Below, one piece after another: positions 8,152 through 15,113 of a DNA stretch of 28,341 nt. How positions within the stretch are numbered: position 1 is the first letter of the stretch; every line of letters starts with the position of its first letter. This DNA comes from CAYLZO01 sp964387775 (GTDB lineage Bacteria; Chloroflexota; Anaerolineae; JAAYZQ01), in NCBI GenBank assembly GCA_964387775.1, contig CAYLZO010000038.1, positions 1 to 28,341 on the forward strand. Direction: 5' to 3'. A model generated the notes under the pieces. The model had not been told where the DNA came from, made no database searches, and worked only from the letters and a program-made list of their open reading frames with translations. The translations under genes were made by a program, and so were the position numbers.

Positions 8152-8436
8152 ATGAGTAGTGCAGTTGAAACCCTGACGCTTCAGAAAGAAGCGGTCCCGT
8201 TGCTCCGTTCGGGGTTGGCCATGAAAAAAGCGGCGCTCCAGTTCAGCCTGGACCGATACAGCGAACGGCTGAGGCAATTTGAGCGGCGACATGACATGGA
8301 TTCGTCTACCTTCGCGGCTCGCTTTGGCCGAGGGGAGTTGGGCGACGATGCGGATTGGTTCGAGTGGGAATACAACCTCGACGCCTACCGCCAGGCACAA
8401 GAGCAGCTCCGGCTCCTGGAGCAGATCGATCTATGA
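8152..8436 (+). CDS. TumA-like antitoxin
   Basis: A 94-residue acidic protein, mostly helical by appearance, directly upstream of and overlapping the TumE-like toxin by four bases (ATGA). ATG 8152 has GGAGG 6-10 bases upstream; the frame also contains TTG 8146 and GTG 8149. It shares the WFEWEYN and RYSERL segments with the 5356-5724 protein. The antitoxin role is inferred from order, overlap with the toxin and that similarity. Confidence 0.7.
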   Translation: MSSAVETLTLQKEAVPLLRSGLAMKKAALQFSLDRYSERLRQFERRHDMDSSTFAARFGRGELGDDADWFEWEYNLDAYRQAQEQLRLLEQIDL

Positions 8437-8801
8437 GCCTCTGGGACTATCTTGCCCAACTGGACGCCAGGCTCCAGGCGTTGGCTGCCATCGTTGTCAA
8501 TTCGTCGATCCAGCAGGACGTGGACGCCAACCTGGACATGGGCTTCATCAAGGGCCGGATTGCCTTCCTCGACGGCTCGGTGCTGGAATTCTCCGAGCAG
8601 TTGCCGGCCGACCGGCTCAAGTTCCGCTTCCACTACATGGACGAGCACAAGGACCTGATTCGGCGCTGGGATTCCGCGCCCCACCATCGCCGCCTGAGCA
8701 CCTTTCCGTTTCATCTGCACACTCCGCAAGGTGTGCAGGAACACCCGGCCGTAACATTGTTGGAAGTGTTGGCCGAGATCGAAACGATGATTGAGCTGTG
8801 A
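8433..8801 (+). CDS. TumE-family (DUF6516) toxin
   Basis: A 122-residue protein with the TumE/DUF6516 pattern: RIAFLDGSVLEFSEQL, LKFRFHYMDEHKDLIRRWDSAPHH and LSTFPFHLH, ending EVLAEIETMI. Members are toxin components of small toxin-antitoxin pairs found on plasmids and chromosomes. ATG 8433 overlaps the antitoxin stop. The stop is followed directly by a third copy of the mutase 3' end. Confidence 0.8.
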   Translation: MSLWDYLAQLDARLQALAAIVVNSSIQQDVDANLDMGFIKGRIAFLDGSVLEFSEQLPADRLKFRFHYMDEHKDLIRRWDSAPHHRRLSTFPFHLHTPQGVQEHPAVTLLEVLAEIETMIEL

Positions 8802-8870
8802 GGCCGGACGAGAGCATGGGCGTCTTTCGCCAGGTGTTTGGCGAGTACCGGGAGCCGACGATTATTTGAG
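8802..8870 (+). repeat. Duplicated mutase 3' end, copy 3
   Basis: It is translatable as PDESMGVFRQVFGEYREPTII and stop, with no start codon. Over 8834-8870 it matches the true mutase end (7388-7424) at 36 of 37 bases. Its upstream part (GGCGTCTTTCGCCAG) instead matches copy 2. It lies 15 bases before the small-subunit start and may be the original junction of the two mutase genes. Confidence 0.85.
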
Positions 8871-8885
8871 AGTTGGAGGACATAC

Positions 8886-9281
8886 ATGACCGACAAAAAA
8901 ATCCGCGTACTGGTCGCCAAACCCGGCCTCGACGGCCACGACCGGGGGGCCAAAGTCATCGCCCGCGCTCTGCGCGACGCCGGCATGGAGGTGGTCTATA
9001 CCGGCATTCGCCAGACGCCGGACATGATCGCCGAAGCCGCGCTGCAAGAGGACGTGGACGTCATCGGCATGTCGATCCTATCCGGCGCGCACATGGCCCT
9101 CTTTCCCAAGGTCATGGACCTGCTGCGTGAATACGGCATGGACGACGTGCTGGTCGTCGCCGGGGGCATCATCCCCGACGAGGACGTGGCGGCCCTGAAC
9201 GAGATGGGCATCGACGGCATCTTTGGCCCCGGCACGCGCACCGACACAATCGTCGAGTTCATCCGTGAGCACGTAGGGTGA
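8886..9281 (+). CDS. Acyl-CoA mutase small subunit (B12-binding)
   Basis: A 131-residue cobalamin-binding subunit. It has the base-off B12 motif Asp16-x-His18-x-x-Gly21 (LDGHDRG), the SILSGAH loop and the GGIIP and GIFGPGT segments that cradle the nucleotide tail. It completes the mutase with the 559-residue large subunit; this split 560 plus 130 layout is shared by isobutyryl-CoA mutases and by archaeal-type methylmalonyl-CoA mutases. ATG 8886 follows GGAGGA at 8875-8880; the open frame upstream to 8838 lies in the repeated mutase tail. Confidence 0.95.
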   Translation: MTDKKIRVLVAKPGLDGHDRGAKVIARALRDAGMEVVYTGIRQTPDMIAEAALQEDVDVIGMSILSGAHMALFPKVMDLLREYGMDDVLVVAGGIIPDEDVAALNEMGIDGIFGPGTRTDTIVEFIREHVG

Positions 9282-9290
9282 GCAGCTTTC

Positions 9291-9375
9291 CCCCTCCCCC
9301 CTCTTTGCAGTCGCCTCCCCCAGGGGAGGGGAGCAACTCCCTCTCCCCTGGGGGAGAGGGTTGGGGTGAGGGGGA
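9291..9375. repeat. GC-rich palindromic repeat
   Basis: Runs of CCCCTCCCCC and the inverted GGGGGAGAGGGTTGGGGTGAGGGGG form nested hairpins, for instance CTCCCCCAGGGGAG near the centre. This is the common dispersed C/G-rich repeat type found in many bacterial genomes. It fills the gap between the mutase small subunit and meaB. It happens to be open in the meaB frame but is unlikely to be coding. Confidence 0.7.
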
Positions 9376-9388
9376 TGGAGACTCTCTC

Positions 9389-10474
9389 ATGACCAATGAA
9401 CTCGTCGAAGGAGTGTTAGCCGGCCAGCGGCGGGCCATCGCCCGGACCATCAGCCTCGTTGAAAACAACACGGCCACCGAAGGTGGCACGGACGCCCAAG
9501 CGGCGCTGGCCGCGCTCTTTCCCCACACCGGCCGGGCGCACGTCATCGGCGTGACGGGGCCGCCGGGCAGCGGCAAGAGCACGCTGGTCAACGCCCTGGC
9601 GCTCCACTTCCGCCGCCTCGACCCGCCGCGCACGGTGGCCCCACCGAAGGTGGGCATCGTGGCCGTGGACCCCACCAGCCCGTTCAGCGGCGGCGCGCTC
9701 CTGGGCGACCGCATCCGCATGCGCGACCTGGCCGGCGACCCCGGCATTTTCATCCGCAGCATGGCCAGCCGGGGCAACCTGGGCGGGCTGGCCTGGGCCA
9801 CGGGCGACGCCGTCAAGGTGCTCGACGCCGCTGGGTTCGACCTGGTCATCGTCGAGACCGTCGGCGCCGGCCAGGCCGAGGTGGACATCGCCCGCACGGC
9901 CCAAACCACCGTCGTCGTCGAGGTGCCGGGCCTGGGCGACGACATCCAGGCCATCAAGGCCGGCATGCTCGAAATCGCCGACGTCTTTGCCGTCAACAAG
10001 GCCGACCTGGAGGGTGCCGACCACGCCGTCATGGCCCTGCGCATGATGTTGGATTTGAGTTCGGGGGGTGCGCAGGCGGTGATGCATCATGGACGTTTGA
10101 TGGAGGTGGTCACGGGGATCGGGGAATCGGGGAATCAGGGAATCAGGGAACCTGTCCTGAGCGGAGTCGAAGGATCGGGGGAGCTTTGGCGGCCGCCCAT
10201 TCACAAGACGGTGGCCACGCGGCGGGAGGGCATCGCCGAGCTGGCCGACGCGATCCTGGCCCACCGGGCGCACCTGGAGACGACCGGCAACCTGGCCCGC
10301 CGCGAGCGGGAGCGGGCCGCCGCCGAGCTAGAGACCATCCTCCAGCAGATCTCGCTGCGCCGGGTGCTGGCCCGCACCGATCCGGCTCACCTGGCCGCCC
10401 TCATCGACCGGGTGGTGCAGCGCGAGCTAGCCCCCTACTCGGCCGCGCAGCATTTGCTGGGCCTGGAGCCTTGA
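9389..10474 (+). CDS. meaB: MeaB/ArgK-type GTPase, mutase chaperone
   Basis: A P-loop G3E GTPase of 361 residues that loads and protects B12-dependent acyl-CoA mutases. It has Walker A GVTGPPGSGKST at residues 54-65, AVDPTSPFSGGALLGDRIRM (switch I region), VIVETVGAGQAE (Walker B/switch II) and NKAD for guanine recognition. ATG 9389 is chosen because the open frame upstream to 9278 is repeat sequence. Between the MLDL segment and WRPPIHKTVATR there is an extra, low-complexity stretch of about 40 residues, encoded by dispersed repeat DNA at 10112-10183. The frame is kept, so the protein may still work. It is the last gene of the mutase cluster. Confidence 0.93.
   Translation: MTNELVEGVLAGQRRAIARTISLVENNTATEGGTDAQAALAALFPHTGRAHVIGVTGPPGSGKSTLVNALALHFRRLDPPRTVAPPKVGIVAVDPTSPFSGGALLGDRIRMRDLAGDPGIFIRSMASRGNLGGLAWATGDAVKVLDAAGFDLVIVETVGAGQAEVDIARTAQTTVVVEVPGLGDDIQAIKAGMLEIADVFAVNKADLEGADHAVMALRMMLDLSSGGAQAVMHHGRLMEVVTGIGESGNQGIREPVLSGVEGSGELWRPPIHKTVATRREGIAELADAILAHRAHLETTGNLARRERERAAAELETILQQISLRRVLARTDPAHLAALIDRVVQRELAPYSAAQHLLGLEP
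10112..10183. repeat. Repeat insertion inside meaB
   Basis: Tandem GGGAATC(A/G) units run into CCTGTCCTGAGCGGAGTCGAAGGA, a short dispersed repeat type, then a G-run. It encodes an in-frame insertion (about GESGNQGIREPVLSGVEGSG) absent from the typical MeaB pattern. Confidence 0.65.
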
Positions 10475-10519
10475 GTTTCGGCCGAACGTCGCCTCCTCGG
10501 CAGAGCCTCCAAAATGAGA

Positions 10520-10552
10520 AAAACACCCCGCATCGTGGATGCAGGGTGTTTT
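10520..10552. terminator. Bidirectional terminator between meaB and 10573
   Basis: AAAACACCC pairs with GGGTGTTTT and GCATC with GATGC around a GTG loop (14 pairs, one mismatch). The A-run and T-run on the two sides suit termination in both directions. It sits between convergent genes. Confidence 0.85.
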
Positions 10553-10572
10553 GGCATTACGGCAGCACAAGC

Positions 10573-10944
10573 TTAGGCCTCGACGGCAGTTTCGGGGGCT
10601 TCCTCTGTGGCCTGGGCCCTGGTCTCCTCGACGATGGCCTTGATCTCGGCCTGCATCTTGGCAATGTCGCCGCCGATCTCGACCTTTTGTTCCTCGAATA
10701 GCTCCTTGACCTCGTCCGGCGAGACCAACTTGAAGGATAGGTGTCGCTGGCCCTCGTCGTCGATATAGATGTGGCCCAGGTAGGGCACCTTGCCGGTCAG
10801 CAGCCGGATCAAGGCCACCATCCCGGCGATGGCCGCCACCGGAGCCGCCAGACCCGTGGCAAATCCGGACAAAAAGTTGTAGGGGATGGCCAACACGTCC
10901 AGCACGACACTCAGGCCAGGGGCTGCTTGCTTTTTAGACTTCAT
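10573..10944 (-). CDS. Small membrane protein, unknown
   Basis: A 123-residue protein with one or two hydrophobic segments near the N-terminus (SVVLDVLAIPYNFLSGF and GLAAPVAAIAGMVALIRLL) and a charged, helical C-terminal tail rich in Glu. FKLVSPDEVKELFEEQ resembles VTLMTPDEVVAMVREQ of the upstream gene, so the two look like distant paralogues. ATG 10944 has AGGAGG about 8 bases upstream; GTG 10953 is too close to it. Its start overlaps the end of the upstream gene, suggesting coupled translation. I do not recognise a function. Confidence 0.7.
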   Translation of the reverse strand: MKSKKQAAPGLSVVLDVLAIPYNFLSGFATGLAAPVAAIAGMVALIRLLTGKVPYLGHIYIDDEGQRHLSFKLVSPDEVKELFEEQKVEIGGDIAKMQAEIKAIVEETRAQATEEAPETAVEA

Positions 10945-11185
10945 CCTGCTCACCTCCTGCCACCTCGCTCGCCCGGGCCGCCTTGGCCTTCTCCACCTGT
11001 TCGCGGACCATGGCCACCACCTCGTCGGGCGTCATGAGTGTGACTTCGGGTTTGCCCTCGGCCATTTCGACCGACGCAAACTTGCCCGTGAAGAGGTAGG
11101 TCAGGGCCACCGTGCCGGCGACGGCGACTGTGGCCAGGCCCAGGATCAGGCCCAGGTAGAAGGCCAATCGCTTCAGAATTTCCAT
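10934..11185 (-). CDS. Small membrane protein, unknown
   Basis: An 83-residue protein with one clear transmembrane helix (FYLGLILGLATVAVAGTVALTYLF, residues about 7-30) followed by a soluble charged tail containing TPDEVVAMVREQVEKAKAAR. AAAGGAGG precedes ATG 11185. It shares its promoter (11238-11266) and a short gene overlap with the next gene, and the PDEV segment recurs there. Function unknown. Confidence 0.7.
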   Translation of the reverse strand: MEILKRLAFYLGLILGLATVAVAGTVALTYLFTGKFASVEMAEGKPEVTLMTPDEVVAMVREQVEKAKAARASEVAGGEQDEV

Positions 11186-11237
11186 AGGGAGACCTCCTTT
11201 CGACTCCTCGATTTTCCTCACGTAATCGTTCTCTTGA

Positions 11238-11266
11238 ATTGTACTAGAAAAATGAAACGGTGGCAA
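11238..11266 (-). promoter_or_regulatory. Sigma-70-type promoter for the 11185/10944 gene pair
   Basis: On the minus strand TTGCCA (11266-11261) and TACAAT (11243-11238) are separated by 17 bases. This places the transcript start about 45 bases before the first ATG. Confidence 0.65.
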
Positions 11267-11405
11267 GTGGCTTGCAGGGTAAGACAGGGGCAAGGTCGGC
11301 GCAATTCTTTGTTCTAATGAAACTCTAATACTGCTCTCATGTTTATCTAACAGTTATCACTTAAAATTAGAACGTGTGATGGATAGGAAGGGGGAGCCTT
11401 TCGTG

Positions 11406-11609
11406 ATGCAATCAAAACCGAGATGCGCAAACTGCGAGATCGTCATTCGCTGGGAGCCGACTGTCGTCGATGGCAGGGTTTATTGTTGTCTGGGCTGCCT
11501 GCACGGCGGGCCCTGCGAGTGTGATTATGATAACCTGCCGCCCAGAGACGAGTTCCAGGCCATGGTTCTGCACGAGGAGCACGTCTTGGTGGTCCGCAAG
11601 GCCGGGTGA
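11406..11609 (+). CDS. Cys-rich small protein, probable zinc binder
   Basis: A 67-residue protein with CANC near residue 10, then CCLGCLHGGPCECDY, a pattern of paired cysteines that should bind zinc or another metal. The function is not known. ATG 11406 has a GGAAGGGGGA stretch about 10 bases upstream; the frame opens earlier, at 11376. It stands alone between intergenic regions on both sides. Confidence 0.65.
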   Translation: MQSKPRCANCEIVIRWEPTVVDGRVYCCLGCLHGGPCECDYDNLPPRDEFQAMVLHEEHVLVVRKAG

Positions 11610-11667
11610 TCCGTTCTCGCCGGCCGCTGCCTGACAACGGATGTCAAGGTTTGGTCAGCGACCCGGC

Positions 11668-11696
11668 TTGTGGACCACTCCAATTTATGCTAGGAT
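11668..11696 (+). promoter_or_regulatory. Possible promoter for the zinc peptidase gene
   Basis: TTGTGG and TAGGAT separated by 17 bases, about 50 bases upstream of the start at 11746. Both hexamers are only partial matches. Confidence 0.3.
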
Positions 11697-11745
11697 GCGG
11701 TCGCTGGTTTGTAGACATCTCTAAATAGAAGTGGGGATAAGCTAA

Positions 11746-12450
11746 ATGTTTCTCTGGGATCCAAGATATTTCATCTTTGCCTTGCCGGCGTTGCTGCTGG
11801 CGTTCTATGCCCAGTGGAAGGTCAAGTCGGCCTACGAACGCTACAGCCGCAAGCCAAACGGGCGGGGACTGACCGGCTACGAAGCTGCCCGCATCCTGCT
11901 GCGCAGCGCCGGGCTGGACCAGATCCGCGTGGACGAGGTCGGCGGTCGCCTCAGCGACCACTACGATCCGCGCAAGAAGGAGCTTCGTCTGTCGCAAGGC
12001 GTCGCCCGCAGCCGTTCGGTGGCGGCGCTGGGCATCGTGGCCCACGAGGTCGGCCACGCCATGCAGGATGCCAGCAACTACGCGCCGCTGCGCGTCCGCT
12101 CCGGCCTGGTGCCGGCGGTGCAGATCGGCTCGTGGCTGGGACCGATCGTCTTTTTCGTCGGCCTGCTCCTCTCAGGAGCGACCGGCTCGACGACGATTGC
12201 CTGGATCGGTGTCTTTCTCTTTGCCGGGACGGCCGTCTTTAGCTTGGTCACGCTGCCCGTCGAGTTCAACGCCAGCAAGCGCGCGCAGCAGCTTCTGCGC
12301 ACGTATCAACTGGCCGATGGGCGCGAGCTAAGAGAGACCAAACAGGTCCTCGACGCAGCGGCGCTGACCTACATCGCCGCTGTGGCCCAGGCCCTGTCTA
12401 CGCTGCTCTACTACGTCTTTCTCCTGACAGGCTTCTCGCGCCGCGACTAG
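11746..12450 (+). CDS. YugP-family membrane zinc metallopeptidase
   Basis: A 234-residue membrane protein of the neutral zinc metallopeptidase (YugP/Zn_peptidase_2) family. It has an N-terminal membrane segment (residues about 7-22), the HExxH active site HEVGHAMQ at residues 100-107, two central hydrophobic segments (about 125-145 and 150-170), VEFNASKRA as the downstream conserved block, and a final hydrophobic segment. Substrates of the family are not established. A GTGGGGA site precedes the ATG. The gene ends at a strong hairpin. Confidence 0.9.
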   Translation: MFLWDPRYFIFALPALLLAFYAQWKVKSAYERYSRKPNGRGLTGYEAARILLRSAGLDQIRVDEVGGRLSDHYDPRKKELRLSQGVARSRSVAALGIVAHEVGHAMQDASNYAPLRVRSGLVPAVQIGSWLGPIVFFVGLLLSGATGSTTIAWIGVFLFAGTAVFSLVTLPVEFNASKRAQQLLRTYQLADGRELRETKQVLDAAALTYIAAVAQALSTLLYYVFLLTGFSRRD

Positions 12451-12473
12451 CCGCAACGCTCAAGCATAACGCC

Positions 12474-12512
12474 CGAGGAGCTGAGGATTCCCTCAGCTCC
12501 TCGTTGCATTTT
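12474..12512 (+). terminator. Intrinsic terminator after the zinc peptidase gene
   Basis: A perfect 13-base-pair stem (CGAGGAGCTGAGG with CCTCAGCTCCTCG, 12474-12503) with a 4-base loop, followed by TTGCATTTT. The T-rich tail also forms the -35 element of the next promoter. Confidence 0.8.
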
Positions 12513-12532
12513 GGGCCGCTTTGGGCTATAAT
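12504..12532 (+). promoter_or_regulatory. Promoter of the helicase gene, probably leaderless
   Basis: TTGCAT (12504-12509) and TATAAT (12527-12532) are spaced 17 bases apart. The ATG at 12540 is only 8 bases after the -10 hexamer, so transcription should begin at or next to the start codon. No ribosome-binding site is visible. Confidence 0.65.
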
Positions 12533-12539
12533 CGCGGCC

Positions 12540-15113
12540 ATGAGCCTGCAAGCCGTCCTCGACGAGATCGAGCGCGACACCCAGTTGGCCCGGCGCATCA
12601 CCCACTGGCGCCACCTCAAGCCCCGGCCGGGACGCTACGCCGACTATCCGGCCGGCATCGAGCCGCGCCTGGTGGCCGCGCTGCGAGAACGAGGCATCGA
12701 ACAACTCTACACCCACCAGGCGGCCGCCGTCGAGGCGGCCCTGCGCGGCGAGAACGTCGTCGTCGTCACGCCCACGGCCAGCGGCAAGACCCTGTGCTAC
12801 AACCTCCCCGTCTTGAACGCCCTGCTCCGCGAGCCATCAGCGCGGGCCCTCTACCTCTTTCCCACCAAAGCCCTGGCCCAGGACCAGCTGGCTGAACTCC
12901 GAGCTTCCAGCCTTCCACCTTCCATTTTTGCCACCTACGACGGCGACACGCCCCAGTCAAGAAGGCCCCGCATCCGCAAAGAGGCGCGCATCGTCATTAG
13001 CAACCCCGACATGCTCCACACCGGCGTCCTGCCCCACCACACCCGCTGGACCAAATTCTTCCAGGGGCTGCGCACCGTCGTCCTGGACGAGATCCACACC
13101 TACCGGGGCGTCTTTGGCAGCCACGTGGCCAACGTCCTCCGCCGGCTCAGGCGCATCTGCGCTTTCTACGGCGCCAATCCACAGTTCATCTGCGCCTCGG
13201 CGACCATCGCCAACCCGCTGGAGCTGGCCGAGCGCTTGGCCGAAGCGCCCTTCACCCTGGTCGGCCCGGACCAGGACGGCTCGCCGGCGGGTGACAAGCA
13301 CTTTCTCTTCTACAATCCCCCCCTGGTCGATTTCGAGCTGGGCATCCGCCGCAGCGCCGTGAGCGACGCCCGCCTGCTGGCCGAGCGCTTTTTGGCGACC
13401 GGGGTACAGACTATCGTCTTTGCCCGCGCCCGCCTGACCACCGAGGTGCTGCTGACCTACCTGCGCGACGCCGCCGTCCGCGAGAGCCTGCCCCTGGAAC
13501 GGGTCCAGGGCTACCGGGGCGGCTACCTACCCACCGAGCGGCGCGAGATCGAGCGCGGCCTGCGCCAGCGCCAGGTGCTGGGCGTCGTGGCGACCAACGC
13601 CCTGGAGCTGGGCATCAACATCGGCCACCTCGACGCCTGCGTCATGACCGGCTATCCGGGCACCATCGCCTCCACCTGGCAGCAGGCCGGGCGGGCCGGC
13701 CGCCGGGCCGAGACGTCGGCCGCCGTGCTGGTGGCGGGCGCCTCGCCCCTCGACCAGTACATCGTCAATCACCCCGACTATTTCTTTGGACGCACGCCGG
13801 AGCGGGCGCTGCTCAACCCCGACAACCTGGTCGTGGCCGTCAGTCACATCCGCTGCGCAGCGTTCGAACTGCCCTTTACATCTGCTGCGGCCGGGGGCGA
13901 GTCCTTCGGCCGTTTTCCCCACACCTCGGAAGTCCTGGCCTATCTCGAAGAAGAGGGCATCCTACGACAGAGCCGCGACCGGTGGCACTATGCCGCTTCG
14001 ACCTATCCCGCCGGGGAGATCAGCCTGCGCACGGCCGAGATGGACAACTTTGTCGTCGTGGACGTCTCAGAGGGCGTGTCGATCGGCATCGTGGATCGGC
14101 AGAGCGCGCCGTTCATGATCCACGAGGGCGCCATTTACCTCCACGCCGGTGACTCGTATCTCGTGACAAAGCTCGATTGGGAGGAACGCCGCGCCGAGGT
14201 CGAGCCCGTCGAGATCGGCTACTACACCCAGGCCAGCACGTCGGTCAACGTCGAGGTGCTGGACGTGCACCAGGAGCAGGCGGCGCCCTCGACGAAAAAA
14301 GCCCACGGGCCGGTGCGCGTCACCTCGCGGGCCACGTCGTACAAAAAAGTGCGGCTCTACACCCACGAGATCCTGGGCTGGGGCGAGATCTCGCCCGAAA
14401 GTGTGCCGGAGCAAGAGATGGACACGACGGCCTATTGGTTCAGCATCCAGCCCGAGGTGGCAGCCCAATTGGAGCGAGAGGGACTGCTAACCCTGGGCCG
14501 CGACGGCCGGGGTCCCAACTGGGATGAGCAGCGCAACCGGGCGCGGGCGCGAGACGGCCACCGCTGCCGCCACTGCGGTGCCCCCGAGCGTCCCGACCGC
14601 GCCCACGACGTGCACCACGTCGAGCCCTTTCGAAACTTTGGCTACATCCGGGGCAAAAACGCGAACTATCTTCAGGCCAACCGGCTGGAGAACCTGGTCA
14701 CCCTCTGCCGCTCCTGCCATCGCCGCGTCGAGGTGGACCGCATGGTGCGCGGCACGCTGAGTGGCCTGGCCCACGTCCTGCGCCACATCGCGCCGCTGCA
14801 CCTGATGAGCGATCCCCGCGACCTTGGCGTGGTGAGCGACGTCCGGGCCTCGTGGACGCGCCTGCCGACGGTGACGATCTATGACAACGTGCCCGGCGGG
14901 CTGGGCTTTAGCGAGGCGCTGTTCGACCTGCACGAGGCGCTGCTGGCCGCCGCCCGCGAGCTGGTGGGCGCCTGTCGCTGCCGGCGTGGCTGCCCGTCGT
15001 GTGTCGGCCCCGTGGCCGACGTGGGCGAGGATGCCAAGGCCAACTGCCTGCGGCTGCTGGACTTGCTCCTACGGGCCTGGACGGAGCAAGAGGGGCAAAT
15101 AGACGGAGTGTAG
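12540..15113 (+). CDS. MrfA-like DEAD/DEAH helicase with inserted HNH domain and DUF1998
   Basis: An 857-residue superfamily 2 helicase of the YprA/MrfA type, a family linked to DNA repair. Motifs in order are TPTASGKT (Walker A, about residue 78), LDEIHTYRG (motif II), CASATIANP (motif III), NALELGINIG (motif V), QQAGRAGRR (motif VI) and a C-terminal DUF1998 zinc cluster CRCRRGCPSC at about 808-817. Between the helicase core and the SGLAHVLRHIAPL/DUF1998 part lies an extra HNH-like module (about 660-725): CRHC, then DVHHVEPF, then CRSCHRRV. The extra module makes the protein about 100 residues longer than MrfA. ATG 12540 lies just after the promoter. The 3' end overlaps the convergent phosphatase gene by 45 bases. 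Confidence 0.9.
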   Translation: MSLQAVLDEIERDTQLARRITHWRHLKPRPGRYADYPAGIEPRLVAALRERGIEQLYTHQAAAVEAALRGENVVVVTPTASGKTLCYNLPVLNALLREPSARALYLFPTKALAQDQLAELRASSLPPSIFATYDGDTPQSRRPRIRKEARIVISNPDMLHTGVLPHHTRWTKFFQGLRTVVLDEIHTYRGVFGSHVANVLRRLRRICAFYGANPQFICASATIANPLELAERLAEAPFTLVGPDQDGSPAGDKHFLFYNPPLVDFELGIRRSAVSDARLLAERFLATGVQTIVFARARLTTEVLLTYLRDAAVRESLPLERVQGYRGGYLPTERREIERGLRQRQVLGVVATNALELGINIGHLDACVMTGYPGTIASTWQQAGRAGRRAETSAAVLVAGASPLDQYIVNHPDYFFGRTPERALLNPDNLVVAVSHIRCAAFELPFTSAAAGGESFGRFPHTSEVLAYLEEEGILRQSRDRWHYAASTYPAGEISLRTAEMDNFVVVDVSEGVSIGIVDRQSAPFMIHEGAIYLHAGDSYLVTKLDWEERRAEVEPVEIGYYTQASTSVNVEVLDVHQEQAAPSTKKAHGPVRVTSRATSYKKVRLYTHEILGWGEISPESVPEQEMDTTAYWFSIQPEVAAQLEREGLLTLGRDGRGPNWDEQRNRARARDGHRCRHCGAPERPDRAHDVHHVEPFRNFGYIRGKNANYLQANRLENLVTLCRSCHRRVEVDRMVRGTLSGLAHVLRHIAPLHLMSDPRDLGVVSDVRASWTRLPTVTIYDNVPGGLGFSEALFDLHEALLAAARELVGACRCRRGCPSCVGPVADVGEDAKANCLRLLDLLLRAWTEQEGQIDGV

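Noticed and set aside
9278..9388. N-terminal extension of MeaB
   Set aside because: The extra 37 residues are the translation of a C/G palindromic repeat; MTNELVE at 9389 is the normal family start.
12904..12930. Short CTTCCA tandem repeat within the helicase gene
   Set aside because: Only three units, frame and length of the protein are normal here; too slight to call an insertion.
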